NCBI GenBank assembly: GCA_000310025.1
Contig: FN649729.1
Span: 2,391,214 to 2,434,311, forward strand
Direction: 5' to 3'
DNA length: 43,098 bases
From: Ectocarpus siliculosus
Lineage: Eukaryota; Sar; Phaeophyceae; Ectocarpales; Ectocarpaceae
Below, in pieces: positions 1 to 11,310 of the stretch (its first letter is position 1; every line of letters begins with the position of its first letter). Below the pieces are notes generated by a model. The model searched no databases. It was not told the DNA's origin and saw only the letters and a list, made by a program, of their open reading frames with translations. The position numbers and the translations under genes are program-made.

Positions 1-26
1 GGGGGGGGGGGGGGGGGGGGGGGGGG
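1..26. repeat. Poly-G run at the window edge
   Basis: Twenty-six consecutive G open the window. Similar long G runs occur at 23.64 and 39.33 kb, so it may be genuine, but such a run at an edge may also mark an assembly break. Confidence 0.8.
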
Positions 27-594
27 ACAAATCATGGCACCGGGTGGGTCCAAAACGCACGAACAAAAGGCCTAATTTACTTATCCAATCCAAAAACTCT
101 GAAAACAAGAGCCGGTTGGCTTTTAGCGGAGTACGTTGATTGCAAATCCGTCCCCTTCAAGTTGGAAGCGAGACTGGTTAGCTGAGAGATGAGGCAGCCG
201 GCGGTAAACTCGGTGGAACCATGGCGGCTGGTTCGATGCCTCGGATCTCCTGCCCCAATCCTGTAGCACCATCCACGATCTCAACGGAGGAAGCAGTCGC
301 GAAACAGGCTTATCCGACCGTATCGCCAGCACCGCGAGTCCCGGAAGTAGGAGGGGAGTCCCGCAGGAAGGGGGTCCCGCAAGAGGGGACGGGGGGAGCG
401 GGGAAAACTGCTGCATGGGGGTTTGTTTGTCCCACTGCATTTGCTGATGCTGTTGACTGTTTTTGTTGTTGTTGCTGTTCTCGCTATCGTATCGTGCTGG
501 CGACTTTCTTTCCTTGTTGGGCCATGTCGCAAACAAACCTGACTTAGTTGTGTTGTTCGTATGCATCACAACAACAACAAAAGATAAAGCTCAC

Positions 595-3402
595 CGCTCG
601 GTCCTCGATGTCCACCTTGTTCCCCAGGATCATCTTCTGCATACGATGCCCGGGCTCCGCATGCGTCTGGATATTCGCCATCCTGTACACATTCAACACC
701 CGCGCGCGAGAAAGAAAAACACGGAAGAACCAGAAAATGAAACGCGAGAGGTTGATGCTATCCGTGTCGTATTGTGGTATACTACGTACCAGGGGCACGT
801 AGAATGCGATTCTCTCCACCTGGTCTTCACTTCCGCGTGCCCCCCCCGCCCCCCGCCCCCGCGGTCCCAACCTCTCACGTAGGTTTATGAGCGTAATCGT
901 GTTAGGCATTGTGAGTCCGTATTGTGGGTTTGTTGTAGTGCATCCATCCAAAAAAAAAATGTTGGGTCTATCGTTCAGGAGCTTTCGACCTCTGCTTCAA
1001 TACCATTCGGTCAGAAAAACCAGCGAGAACAAAAAAAGGGACACGCCGCATGGTGGGTTTCAGCCAGAGTCGAGAAGGCGGTATTCTGGCAGAAGCAAGT
1101 CCCCACGTCACTCGAGACAAAAAAAACTGGACCAAACTATGTCGGAGCTATTGTTGAGAGTGTACATACATAGCTCGTACGACCAAATATGCAACTTTGA
1201 GCTACGAGTATACAACAGCCTTCGAGCATACACAGACAGAATGCTCCGTTTCCTACAGCACGCGCCCTATCGACAATTGATATTTTCAATAGACGAATGT
1301 GTAAAAACAACTGCCTACCGTTGGCAAGAGCTCTCGCAGTCGTTTTAATGCGTTGCCAGGGGCTACGCATTCAACCCCATGTACGTCGCACGCCACACAG
1401 CTACAGGAGTGGACCAAACAACACAAAGCACAAAGGCAGCAAACCCAGCGGTTGCATCTTTATGGCCGGTACCAGCACAACGACAACAAAACCAATCCAG
1501 CGGTTGGGCCTCTCTACGGTCGGTGCCTGGAACAGACACAACAGACCAGACACACGCGGCACTGCCGTCAGAACAGCCCAGCCCAACCCAACCCAACTCG
1601 CCAATGAGACAACCTAGAAGACCCTCTTCATTTCACATCAACTCCTCGCGTCAGCAAAAACACTCAACGTAGTAAAAAAAAAAAAAATGAAGACGCCCTC
1701 ATTTCAACATCAACTCCTACAGCAAAACACCTCACCAGTAGTTGACGTTCTTGAAACTGTCATCATCGGTGACGTCGTAGGCGAGAGCGATCCCGTGAGC
1801 CCCGCGATAGTACGTCCTCGTGATGACATGAAACCTCTCCTGCCCCGCCGTGTCCCAGATCTGGCACCGCACTCTCTTCCCGTTGATGTCTAGAGTTTGC
1901 ACCTGCCGGTCAGAAGGAAGGGCGCGGGGGGGGGGTGAGCGAGCGAGGGAGAATCAACACAAAGAACACTTGCTGTTGTTTATCGCCGCCTTGCGCGAGA
2001 CTGACTCCGTTTCGCCTGAATCACACGAGAAAATTGTGCAAGAACTTCCATAACATTTTATTTTTTCGGCCGGCGGCTCCTGGTTCCTTGTCTAGGTATC
2101 GATTGATCTCCTCCGTTCCTTCGACACAGGAGGCCGGCCCTTCCAATTACTCGCGTCAAGCGGTCACAACCAACTCGTTTTTGCTGCGCCCTAAAGTTGC
2201 AAATCTTGCCCGTCTTTCTTCGTTGGCCGACGGCGGAATCGTAATCCTGGAGTTCCATCCCCAATGGGCCGCGCACTGCCGCCCGTAGGCCGGTTCCGTG
2301 CATTCCATCACCTCAAGCAGAAAACTTGGGAATCATAAAAGGCAACTTCGAATCATAAATGGTACCGTATTCCCCTCTCGTTTACTCGGTAAAGGCCCGT
2401 CGCTTTCCTTCTCGGCGGCTGATACCGTAGATCCATACGGTATGGAATACAGTATGGAATACGGTATGGAATTGGAATACCCACACCGTGGCACTACACG
2501 TACGGTACGTACAGCAGGTACTGTTGTTGCCGCGTCTGAATCGCGCCATCGCCGCCATATTACAACGTGTAGGGCGTACCGCTAACGCACCTTGTAGTCT
2601 ACTCCGGCCGTGCTGATCAAGGTCGGCGCGAACTTGTCCTCAGAAAAGCGGGTCATAAGGCTCGTTTTCCCCACGCCGGAGTCTCCCAGGAGCAGGATGC
2701 GGATCGTGTGGTCGAAGTCGTCCCCCTGATATGTAAGAGCCAACGATGCGATATACGCATGACAGACACTTTTGTGAAACGAGCAACACAAGACAAGCGA
2801 ACACGCAGCAGTACCGACAGACTTGAGAGCAGAGGCAACGGCAATCATCACACCAGCCGTCGCAGAACTGCGCGGCGTATGTGTGATGCGGTGTGGCTTT
2901 CGAGTGGAACGCTTCCGCTTCCGCGTCCTGACCTCCCTCCCACATAGGGCTAGGTGCTCGATAAATTTAATGCTGCAAGAGTTGAGCGCTCGGGGGAAAA
3001 ACTACACGCGCAAGACTCCAGCGAAAAAGGGGATGGACATCTGGCATTTGCCCCACAAAACAAACCTACGCGCGGGAGAGCGATCAACTCTTAGCATCCT
3101 AGCGAGGAACACTGAAAACAAGTCGATATTTCACAATTTAAGTAAGCGGCCAACCTCCCCCACGATCTTCATCCAAGCGCAAGAGATAGATTGGATATTT
3201 CACATTCTGCTGTCCTGTCTTCTCTCCCCGAAGGCAACTACAGCACCAAGCAATTAAATATGTACCTTTTGCCGCAGGTTCTCCTTGAACCGGCGCTCCT
3301 CCTCGGCCAGCCTCTTCTCCTCCTCCAGGTCTTCCATCTCCTCGCGGGACCGGACGTCGGTGGTATGGCTCTAAGGGAGGAGAGAGTGATGAAGAAACGA
3401 GA

Positions 3403-3449
<47 letters not shown>

Positions 3450-3480
3450 CATCAGCGGTAGCGGCAGCCGCAGGAGCGAT

Positions 3481-3511
<31 letters not shown>

Positions 3512-5670
3512 CAGTGCGCCACGAACACATGAATGGCCACACATCGCAACCTAACCCCAACAGGCGCCAGGTACAAACCACGTTCCTACAATACGCGATC
3601 CTTACAAAAACCTTAATCAATGACAAACTGAACAGGCTCAAGACACCCACAAAGTTCAATCCAATCGATCCTTACAAAACACTTAATCGCCCTCGAAACA
3701 AACGGACTCGGTGAAACCCGAGGGGACTACACGTCACCTTGAGGTTGGTGACAATGTTGAGCGTCTTCTTCGAAAGCCCGCCCCTGCCGTTACCGGGACC
3801 CGATCGTCTTCGCCCCCCCCCGAACCTGCCGCCGGTACCGCCGGTACCGCCGGTGACAGTCCCGTCGAACTGCCTCTCTCGGTTGATCCCGCTCGTGCTC
3901 GTGCGCTTTCGCCTCGGCGTCGCCGTGCTCTTCCGTTCGCGAGCCACAAACCCAAGCAAGAAATAAAACCGATGATGCATCAAATCGATGTGGGGGTGGT
4001 GGGAGGGAAGAAGCAAAGTTGATGGATGAAAAAATTTCCTCGCGTCGGCAAGGAAGCCCTTGACGATCTGGCGATGGGAAGAAGGGAAGGGGCATCGGGT
4101 TTGAAAAGCGATACAAATGCTCTTCGTGTCAGCGTAAGCCCGTGATGATCAGTCATGGTCCAGGCAACTTGATTGTGGTGCACCCCACACCCAGTACAGT
4201 ATTTCAGGCCTGCCTCTGCTTGCTTCCGACCTCGCTCGAAGACTTCTGTAATTGATGGTACACAAAAGAGAGAGCGGCTCCGGAGCTTACCCGCACCCCG
4301 TTCGCTGTCACCGCCGAAGCCGCCGCCGGCCCCAGCCCAAGCCCAAGCCCGCCTCCTACCCTCGCCGCTTCTCTCAATCCATCGCCCTCCGCAGCAGAGG
4401 CACCACCGTCTACCCGCCCCGCCCCCCCGCCACAACCACCACCGTAATCGACGTTCCCTGTCCAGGGTGGCGAAACCGCTGTGCGTGACGCAACCGCGCC
4501 AGCGCCCCCCGCCCCCGCCCCCCCGCCGCTTCCCCTGGCCTGAAAGGGCCTCCTTGCCCCCGCCGGAGGTCCCCAGAGCTCGTCGTCCGCCAGCACCGAG
4601 TGGACAACACCGCTGCTGCTGCTGCTGCTGCTGTTGCTGCCTCCGTTGCCGTCCAAGCAGGAGTTGGCGCTGGTGGGGGTGCCCGCCGGTGGCGGGGCTG
4701 GTGTGTCCGGGGCTGCGGTCGGTGCCGGTGCTGTTGAGCGTTTTTTTATGCGAAGAGTGAGAGGGGTGGGAAGCACAGCCATTATGGCACCTACAGATGT
4801 ACTTGCAAACCCAGCGGTTGACTCTTTACGTACAATACACATGAGATATCATATGATGCAACACTCCATCAATGAAAGACGCACCCCAGACAAAGTTCAA
4901 CCCATGTGAGATGGCACTGCTGCTGCAGAGAGAGAAAGATGGCGACAGCCATATGATATATAGAGAGAGGGGCGGGGAGGGAGCCAGCGGGAGAGAGAGA
5001 GAGGGAGAGACTGGTAAGTACAGCAGCTGTACAAATAGAGTAGTCTACACCTCAAAGAAACAAAGAAACATCTTCTGTCGTTGTTGCAAACAAAAGCGAC
5101 CGCAACTAGGATGTTGAAACAAACGCGGTTTGATCATAATAATCACCAAGGCACAGCGGCAGTGATACGTAGGTAGCAACATGTCGTGCATCAGGAGGAA
5201 CGCGAAAAGGCCCGCCTGTCTCCCAACACGCGCGCCAACGAACACCTGATGAAGGCGCGCGCGGCTGAGAGAGCGCAAGACCTACAGAACTGCTGTGTTT
5301 CGCTGCTTGGAAGAACAGAAGATAGATGCGTTCGCTACTGCTGCTGTACATATGCACTTCCTCACCAGACGAAGCCGGCTGGAAAAACACAGCTTGTCGC
5401 TGCTAGCCGCGGTACGCAAACCGTGTCCCACATACCACTTAGACTGGTCTAATAGCCTTGCATAGACAGATAGAGTCATCACCACAACAACACCGGAGGG
5501 AAGAATTGAAGTTGTTTGTCTGGGAGAGGAACAATCGGATGTTGCTGCTCCGCTTTCTCACCGAACACGACGCACTCTGCGCCACGAGGTTGCCCAGGGC
5601 TCTGGAACGAGTCGTCCCCCACGGCAGCCAGCGGCTCCACAAGGCAGAACTCATCCGCCTGGCCGCTCAT
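595..5670 (-). CDS. Rab-family small GTPase with long N-terminal extension (partial, 3' end off window)
   Basis: Seven exons join in phase: 5670-5562, 4790-4291, 3929-3738, 3370-3266, 2725-2591, 1902-1736 and 682-595; the rest lies beyond position 1. The G domain is unmistakable: P-loop GDSGVGKTS, switch I with [32 protein letters not shown] and the guanine-specificity motif GNKVD. By family these switch GTP/GDP states on membranes to control vesicle traffic; the sequence looks Rab1/Rab8-like. Unusually, about 302 residues precede the G domain: a first exon starting MSGQADEF, a Gly/Ala/Ser/Pro-rich exon, a basic exon, and a charged helical exon ([18 protein letters not shown]) likely to form a coiled coil. 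Four consecutive introns are phase 0. The start at 5670 was chosen because its donor (GTGAGA) and the acceptor at 4790 restore the frame exactly; a fallback start is the ATG at 4782. The prenylation tail is not visible. Certain as a Rab domain; the extension rests on splice phase alone. Confidence 0.8.
2435..2478. repeat. 12-bp tandem repeat, three copies
   Basis: Three adjoining copies of a unit close to ATACGGTATGGA (the middle copy has ATACAGTATGGA) lie in the Rab intron between 1902 and 2591. Nothing suggests a function. Confidence 0.6.
3266..3370 (-). CDS. Coiled-coil exon of the extended Rab gene
   Basis: This 35-codon exon is bounded by an AG acceptor (3372-3371) and a GTACAT donor and keeps phase 0 on both sides. 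It encodes an almost uninterrupted run of Glu, Arg, Lys and Leu, typical of a coiled coil or single alpha helix. It sits directly before the exon that opens the Rab domain at 2725. The intron just upstream of it carries two long CAG repeats. A separate upstream gene ending near here cannot be fully excluded, but no stop codon or initiator ATG separates the two exons in the spliced frame. Confidence 0.65.
3404..3512. repeat. Two CAG trinucleotide tracts in a Rab intron
   Basis: CAG/CAA triplets run at about 3404-3450 and again as pure AGC at about 3479-3512, separated by a short interrupted segment. They fall within the minus-strand intron between the exons at 3738 and 3370, so they are not translated in the model given. 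Expected to be length-polymorphic. Confidence 0.85.
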
Positions 5671-6639
5671 AGCAAACTTTTTTCACCAGGACACCGGCCG
5701 GGTGTGTGCGAAAGAGGGTGCAGCATCAGTAGCTGCGCGTCGCAATAAAAGAGTATATGCGGGCAAAACGAAGCCTCCAACGGGAACTACTCCCCCCCCT
5801 GGAAACCCTGACAAGCAAGCGGCGGGCGGCGGAGAGATCCGCGCTCACAGCAGTGCTCTCACCGTACATAAACGCCGACAGAGAGCGGAGCAGGAGCGTC
5901 GGCATCCAATCTCCGACAAAGGTACGCTGGGTAACTCACGCACTAGGACTCGGCACGTCTTTTTGGATCTATTATGCAGCATAGCAGCTTGTATCTGGCT
6001 ACGAGCGTACCACGAAGATACAGCAGCAGGTAGCCACCGACATTATTACCTATCTATTATCATGTTCATACTCTGGCATGACGAAGACACGTTAGGGATG
6101 TGCCACGTACTCAGCTTACATATGCGCCTAGTGCAAAAGCAATGCTTCATCTGGTCCAGAGACACCTAAGCATGACGAGTTTTATTGTTGTTGGATCCCG
6201 CGGGGTGGTGGCCAGCACACACCCACAGAGACCCACCCAGCAGGTGCGAAGCAAAAGTGCCGAACCCAGGCAGGAACCAGAAGCGAAAGATTGACTGACG
6301 AAGTAAGGGAAATCTGCGTTTTGTGAGAAGCGGCAGAAATAATCCGTTGGCCAATCAGAAAGCAGGAAGCGGACGAGCGTGTTGATTCCTGTTTTCAGTA
6401 TATACTCGCTTCGCCGTGTTTACCGGGGGCGAGCGAGAGCACGTGTGTGTGCTTGTGGTGGCCAAGGGTTGTTTCTGCCGTGACAAGCTTGTTGTGAAGT
6501 GAAAGAGGCCCGACGAATAGTCTCGCCCTTCCCGCCTTATTACCCCCGTCTGCGTCACACTACGACTCACCTCTCAGCGGGCAAACAGAGCAAAGGCCGT
6601 GCGTTGTGTACACGCACAGCGTTAGGGGTGTGAGCCGGT
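5671..6639. promoter_or_regulatory. Divergent intergenic region between the Rab and SDHAF1 genes
   Basis: About 970 bases separate the start codons of two genes transcribed away from each other, so both promoters should lie here. Near the SDHAF1 side there is a CCAATCAG element at about 6351 and a TATA-like TATATA at about 6399-6404, some 45 bases apart and about 235 bases before the ATG. Both are ordinary core-promoter motifs; their use is inferred. No further gene is supported here, although a 217-codon plus-strand frame (from 5516) crosses part of it. Confidence 0.45.
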
Positions 6640-8220
6640 ATGTCTGCGAGGCTTTCTGGGGTTCAGCGGGAAGTCAATCAGCTCTACCGCCTTCTGCTGC
6701 GGGCGGCACGGGTGAAAGATGGCGGAGAATGGGCGGGCAGCACGACCGAGCTCGTCAGGGCAGAGTTCCGTGCACAGGTATGCGAGGTGACACAAGATAC
6801 CACACGCCCTGAGGCTGTTTTCAAATCTCGATTTATCCACAACATAATGACTGGGCGCGCCTAAAACGGCGGCGTGGAAGCCGTCTCGTGGAGAGCTTTC
6901 CGATATCGTATCGTTTCGTTTGTGCATCCTCTTCGCCGTGGAGGGATCGAGCTTTGAAAATCGGCCCACGGGGGTGTGGTATCTTGTGTGACCTACATGT
7001 ACGGTCGGTGTGACGCTGGTTTCCAAGACTTTTCTAGAGGCAGTAGAGTGTCAAAGCCAGAGGAAGAGGAAGTAGCATAGAAGTCCTAGGCAGATGCATT
7101 TTCCGACACGCATGCCACTCCTTTCTGCCAATGAGATGCGAGTTCCAATGAGCTGGCCGCGAAAAACATGTGCCCCGGCATCTAGTCCACAGATCGACCG
7201 TACAGCAGGAGTCTACAGCTGCTATCTTTGTACTTAGTATGTGGAAGCGCTTGAGTCTTCAACTGCGTGCACAACTCGCTTGTTGCTGTCCGTGCCGGAG
7301 AGGAGGTACATGTCGAGGATAAAAAATGCGTGGCGAAAAGCCCAGTACGCGGTTACCACTCGGCAGCTCTACAGCAGTAAGTAGAGATGTTACAAGCAGA
7401 TTTGTATCGTTGATACCTCAACGGGTGGGTGCCTCGCCACAGCAGTCCGGTGAATCCTTGTGGTGTGATGACAGCAGTCACTCTCTTTTAGGCGACAAGG
7501 CAAAGACTGCTGTAGTCTTGTAACCGCCCCCCGCCGTGGATGTCACCTTGATCGTTCCGCATGTGCTGCACACGCAGGGCAACTAAGTTTGAGTTTGAAT
7601 GTACGTATTCTTCAGTAAATAACGATACGCCGCCTGCCCGGTACTGCTGGGACACACATGTTGTGTAACGGCCAGCAGTGGCATCCGCGTCTGGCGCTCT
7701 GTTGAGGCCTTGCTATTATTGTTCCGGTATCTGCCGATTTGTGGGTTTTCAAGTCTGTCAGCCGTCCAGCCGCTCGTCGGGGTTCTCTACTGGTGCGTGC
7801 CCCCCCGGCGACGCTGCTGCCCCGTGTTGACGACGCGGTGTTTCCCACTCACGTGCGTTTTATACGGCGACGTTATTAACGACGACTGTGCTGCTGCCGC
7901 TGCCGCTGCCGCTGGTGCTGCTGGTGCTGCTGGTGCTGGATGGAGGCAGGCTCCTCAAGGCACACGATCTACTTGGACCCCTTACTTGCTACATACTTTG
8001 GACTCCTTGTGTCTACAATACGAGTACCGCTGACTTGGAAACTGCATAGTAACTGGAAACCATTCGCTCGTTTGCCGGATCGCTTTTGAAGGCGGAGTCC
8101 GTCGGGCGAACTGACTTCCGCACCATCGAGCACCTCCTGCGCGCCGGAAACAAGAAACTCAAGCTCTTGAAAATGCCCGGCGTCAAGGCGGCGGCGGGCA
8201 TCACGGTGGCGCGCCGATGA
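6640..8220 (+). CDS. SDHAF1: LYR-motif succinate dehydrogenase assembly factor 1 (SDHAF1-like)
   Basis: Two exons, 6640-6777 and 8092-8220, give an 88-residue protein. Exon 1 begins with an ATG and encodes VQREVNQLYRLLLRAARV, the LYR tripeptide inside a basic helix, then RAEFRAQ. Exon 2, entered in phase 0 after TTTTGAAG, encodes the second half with TIEHLLRAGNKKLKLLK and ends in TGA. Order and spacing match animal SDHAF1, including the eleven residues between the RAEFR and IE..L motifs. By family this small mitochondrial matrix protein uses the LYR motif to engage the iron-sulfur cluster transfer machinery and helps insert clusters into the SDH iron-sulfur subunit of complex II. The 1,314-base intron holds a MITE-like element beginning just after the donor GTATGC. 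The gene is divergent from the Rab gene. No clear presequence is visible, which is usual for small LYR proteins. Another LYRM member is less likely. Confidence 0.85.
6786..6993. mobile_element. MITE-like inverted-repeat element, copy 1
   Basis: The two ends are inverted repeats of about 55 bases with an estimated 75-80% match. The outer part reads GGTGACACAAGATACCACAC on the left and the complement of GTGTGGTATCTTGTGTGACC on the right; the inner part carries TTTTCAAA..CTCGAT in both arms. No coding capacity is seen. It lies at the 5' end of the SDHAF1 intron. A related copy in opposite orientation lies at 29349-29554. Target-site duplications are not obvious. Confidence 0.7.
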
Positions 8221-9311
8221 CACGCGGTAGCCCCCGCCCCCCGCGCCTCCGGCCGCGTCCGCCGACAACACCCCGCTGGCGGTGCCGATGGTAGACGCGC
8301 CCTCCATCAGCCGCAAGATAGGTTAGCGTGGTCAACGTGGGTGGGGGAAACTGGCCGGTTGCGGAGGTTGGGGCGTGGAAGGACGGGGACTTTGGTGCGG
8401 GTGAGGGAGCACGCCGGAGGGAGCCAGCTCTGCAGAAGGGCTTGTCGCAAGTGTGTTCGATCCCTCCCTTCAAAAGAGTGATAACCTTCACCGGTTGCAA
8501 CGCGAGGTGAGGTCAATCTCAGGAGAAACACGAAGGGTTTTGTGCACTTCTATTTAGCTTGACGCGGATTATTTGTGGTTGTGTTTGCCGTCCCCGCCGC
8601 GGACGAAGAGATTGCGCGTACGCGCGGAACACGTGAGGAGCCTTTGGTGAACTGATTGATGGGGGGAATCGGCGCAGTTTAGCTCCTCATTCAATCTGCG
8701 TTGGAGTGACGATCACGAACGATGTTTAGGAAGTCTTGACAAAGTCGTGTCGGCGGGGTTACGTGCGGGGTTGTGCCGATCGCTAACGAGTTCGCCAAGA
8801 ATTCAGCTGTGCGATCCGAAACGAGGAACACCTGGGCGCTACGAACGGCCTGAGGAGTGCAACACCGCTGCTGCTGCTGCTATTGGCTCGTTTCTGCGCG
8901 CATGTATGAACAGCAGGTGTCGTCCGTTTTGTGTCGACAAGTATATATAGCTTGGTGGGTCTCATTCGCCAATGCCTGATGCCCCTCACCTCCCATTACC
9001 GGTGCCATCCCGCTATCATGTGTACCGCACAGATTTTCTCGTTACGGTAGCATCGTCCTATGCGTGGGGTTGATGGAAATGTGGCTGCGACACACCACCA
9101 CCGCCTCTGGTACCTTGCGGGAGGAAAGGGATCATGATAAACCTGCTACGAAGACCGCCTGATGTAGAAACCTCTGTTTGCTACTATGTACTCATCTTGC
9201 AATGTTTGGTGTGTTCTAGATGCTGTGCTTGAACGGGAGAAGATGTCGGGTGTACAGGGTAGACTTGGGACTATCCAGCCAGCGGTTTGGGATGATAGTG
9301 TGCTGCCACTC

Positions 9312-9313
<2 letters not shown>

Positions 9314-9383
<70 letters not shown>
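9314..9383. repeat. GA dinucleotide microsatellite
   Basis: About 70 bases of GA with one AAA interruption. It lies in the convergent intergenic region and creates artificial Arg/Glu or Ser/Leu open frames. Confidence 0.95.
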
Positions 9384-9385
<2 letters not shown>

Positions 9386-9933
9386 CTTGCCAGTTTTTAA
9401 CTGGTAGTTGAGGGTCCCCTCACGTAAAAAAGTTACATTGCATTTTCGTGTCCGCTCCATTCCCCCACCGATCGATTCGGACGCGCGCGCGATCATGTCC
9501 ACAGTCTGTTGTCGTGTTTCTTCTCGATCGACGTCGTTTGGGATTCATGTATAGCGTTGGCGGCTTTTTTCAGGTGTGGCCTGTGCGCAGATGCCAACGA
9601 TCTGTCCAAAGAAGTATTCGTGGAGCGCAATGTTCTTGAATGGCATTATTTCCTGTTGTGTGCTCTCACGTGCCCTACTCGATAGTGCCGAGTCACGACG
9701 GGTGGTACGTCGAAAATTCTCCTGTACACACGGCAGAGATTGTGGCGATCCCAACGGAAAACCTGTCCGTTCTCCACATCATGCTGCGGGCCCCCGGTAT
9801 TACAGCACCTATTTAGCTACTGGTCGTCGCCCCCGTGGCCGAATGATGGTTAAACCTCGTAACCTTGCCGGCAGCATGAATTCGGTTCTCATTCTGGAGT
9901 GAAAAGAGTCAAGTTGTTGATGCGTTCAAATTA

Positions 9934-10018
9934 AAAGCCGTTCCGGTCTCCGCTCAGTACCCTCTAATGTCGGTACGACGTACTGCTCCAACTGACGCGG
10001 ACGCCTTCGTGGTCAAAA
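9934..10018 (+). repeat. Dispersed repeat, copy related to 22433-22520
   Basis: The segment from ATTAAAAGCCGTTCC through CGTGGTCA aligns with one at about 22433-22520, sharing CCGTTCC, CAGTACC, TGACGCGG/TCGACGCGG and CGTGGTCA in the same order. A weaker third match (CAGTATCTTC) lies at about 28450-28480. No coding capacity; family unknown. Confidence 0.5.
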
Positions 10019-10581
10019 GCCAACTGGCCCCAATGGGGGTACACACCTTTCTAGAACGAACAATTAGAAAAGGCCGCAGTGCGTTCTTCTGCTGCTCGGC
10101 GAGCGCCCAAGCGATGCGCTTCACGTGCCCGCCCTCGTCTAGTGCGAACCTCATCCAACAAACAACCTTCCAGCTGGAGGCGCATCCTCCAAACGCGATC
10201 GCAGCGTGGTACCAAAAACAAAAAGTAGCCAAGCTGTGAATTTGGCTCCTCTCTGAGGAATGAACAGAGTGAAAAGAGAGCGCAACTTGCCGTGGAAAGC
10301 ACTTCATTTGCGAGAGGACACAAGCCCGACTTCACGGTCGACGAGGGAAAGGGACTGCTGAACCCTTCTCGGAATTAAACGCTGACAACGCAACCACCGC
10401 AGGAGGCAAGGTGGGGCGCAAAAACCAAAAATACCAGAAATAAAAACATCCTGTCTTTGCGACCTACCTGCCTTCCTCCTGTGTCCCCGCCGGCTCATGC
10501 AAACACAAATCGACCAGATGGGACGAACATACAAACACACACAGACCAGACCATGGCCTACAAGCATCATAACCGCAATGA

Positions 10582-10645
10582 GACTGGCTTGTTTTCATCG
10601 GTCAGCCGGTTAGCACTTTCGACTCTAACGTTAAAGACGCACGCA
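10582..10645 (+). repeat. Dispersed TTTTCATTGGTCAG family, copy
   Basis: Contains TTTTCATCGGTCAGCCGG followed by TTAGCACTTTCGACTCTAAC and a CA-rich tail, in the same order as the copies at 16.6, 16.7, 18.5 and 18.7 kb. Confidence 0.6.
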
Positions 10646-11310
10646 CACACGCGTTTTGTGCATGAAGAGAAACGCCTGTCTGTAACGCTTCATGCTAGGA
10701 AACGCACCGACAGGAACGCAAGATGCAGGCAGTACATGAACGGTTTGGTGGACGCGTGCTCTTCTGGAGTCACACCGCTGATGCCGCCGGCGTCTACAGA
10801 ACGCAGCTCACCCAGAACCAACGCTTCCCACCTTGCATCGGAGCCCACTCCGTATGTCCAAAGAGTGCCGCAGAAGAAGGTGCTTCTTCGATGGCAAATG
10901 GTTCGGGACTGACGAGTCTACAGCCGTCCACAGCACAGAAAAACAGTCGCGAGGAAAATCGTGACCCTGGTTCTACCCACACTCACAACAGAAACGGGCC
11001 CTGGTTAAAGTAATAATCCAAGAACTCGAAACCCCAACGTACACCCGATCCAACAAAGCGGGCTGCCCCTTCACGGGGAACAAGCACCGTGACACACAGG
11101 GAACAAATAAGACTGACATTCTTTACGCGGGTTTTGCGCGTTGTGGCCGTTCTCAGGTCAGAGTCCGTTCTGCCCGAAAAAAAACGTAGCTGTCGCTCGT
11201 CGTACGCAGTTCGAGGGGTCACTCCGAACCGGACTACGGAGGAGCAACATTTAGTGGCGGCGCCCCCGTTCAGGCCTGTAGTCGCTCCGAAACCGAACAG
11301 ACTCAGCCAT

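Larger units (their letters stand above)
8221..11310. other. Convergent intergenic region without a supported gene
   Basis: This stretch lies between the 3' ends of the SDHAF1 gene (plus) and the long RING-encoding locus (minus), so it should contain both 3' UTRs. I see a GA microsatellite near 9.3 kb, one copy of a dispersed repeat at about 9.93-10.02 kb and one of another at about 10.58-10.64 kb. Short open frames on both strands lack splice context, recognisable motifs or paralogy, and I call none of them. Confidence 0.5.

Noticed and set aside
2582-2851. Rab start at an ATG upstream of the P-loop exon (position 2851)
   Set aside because: The added residues do not look like a Rab N-terminus, and a good acceptor (CATATCAG) sits at the point where Rab similarity begins.
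5516-6169. 217-codon plus-strand open frame
   Set aside because: It overlaps the first exon of the Rab gene antisense, has no recognisable motif, and composition is that of random GC-rich sequence.
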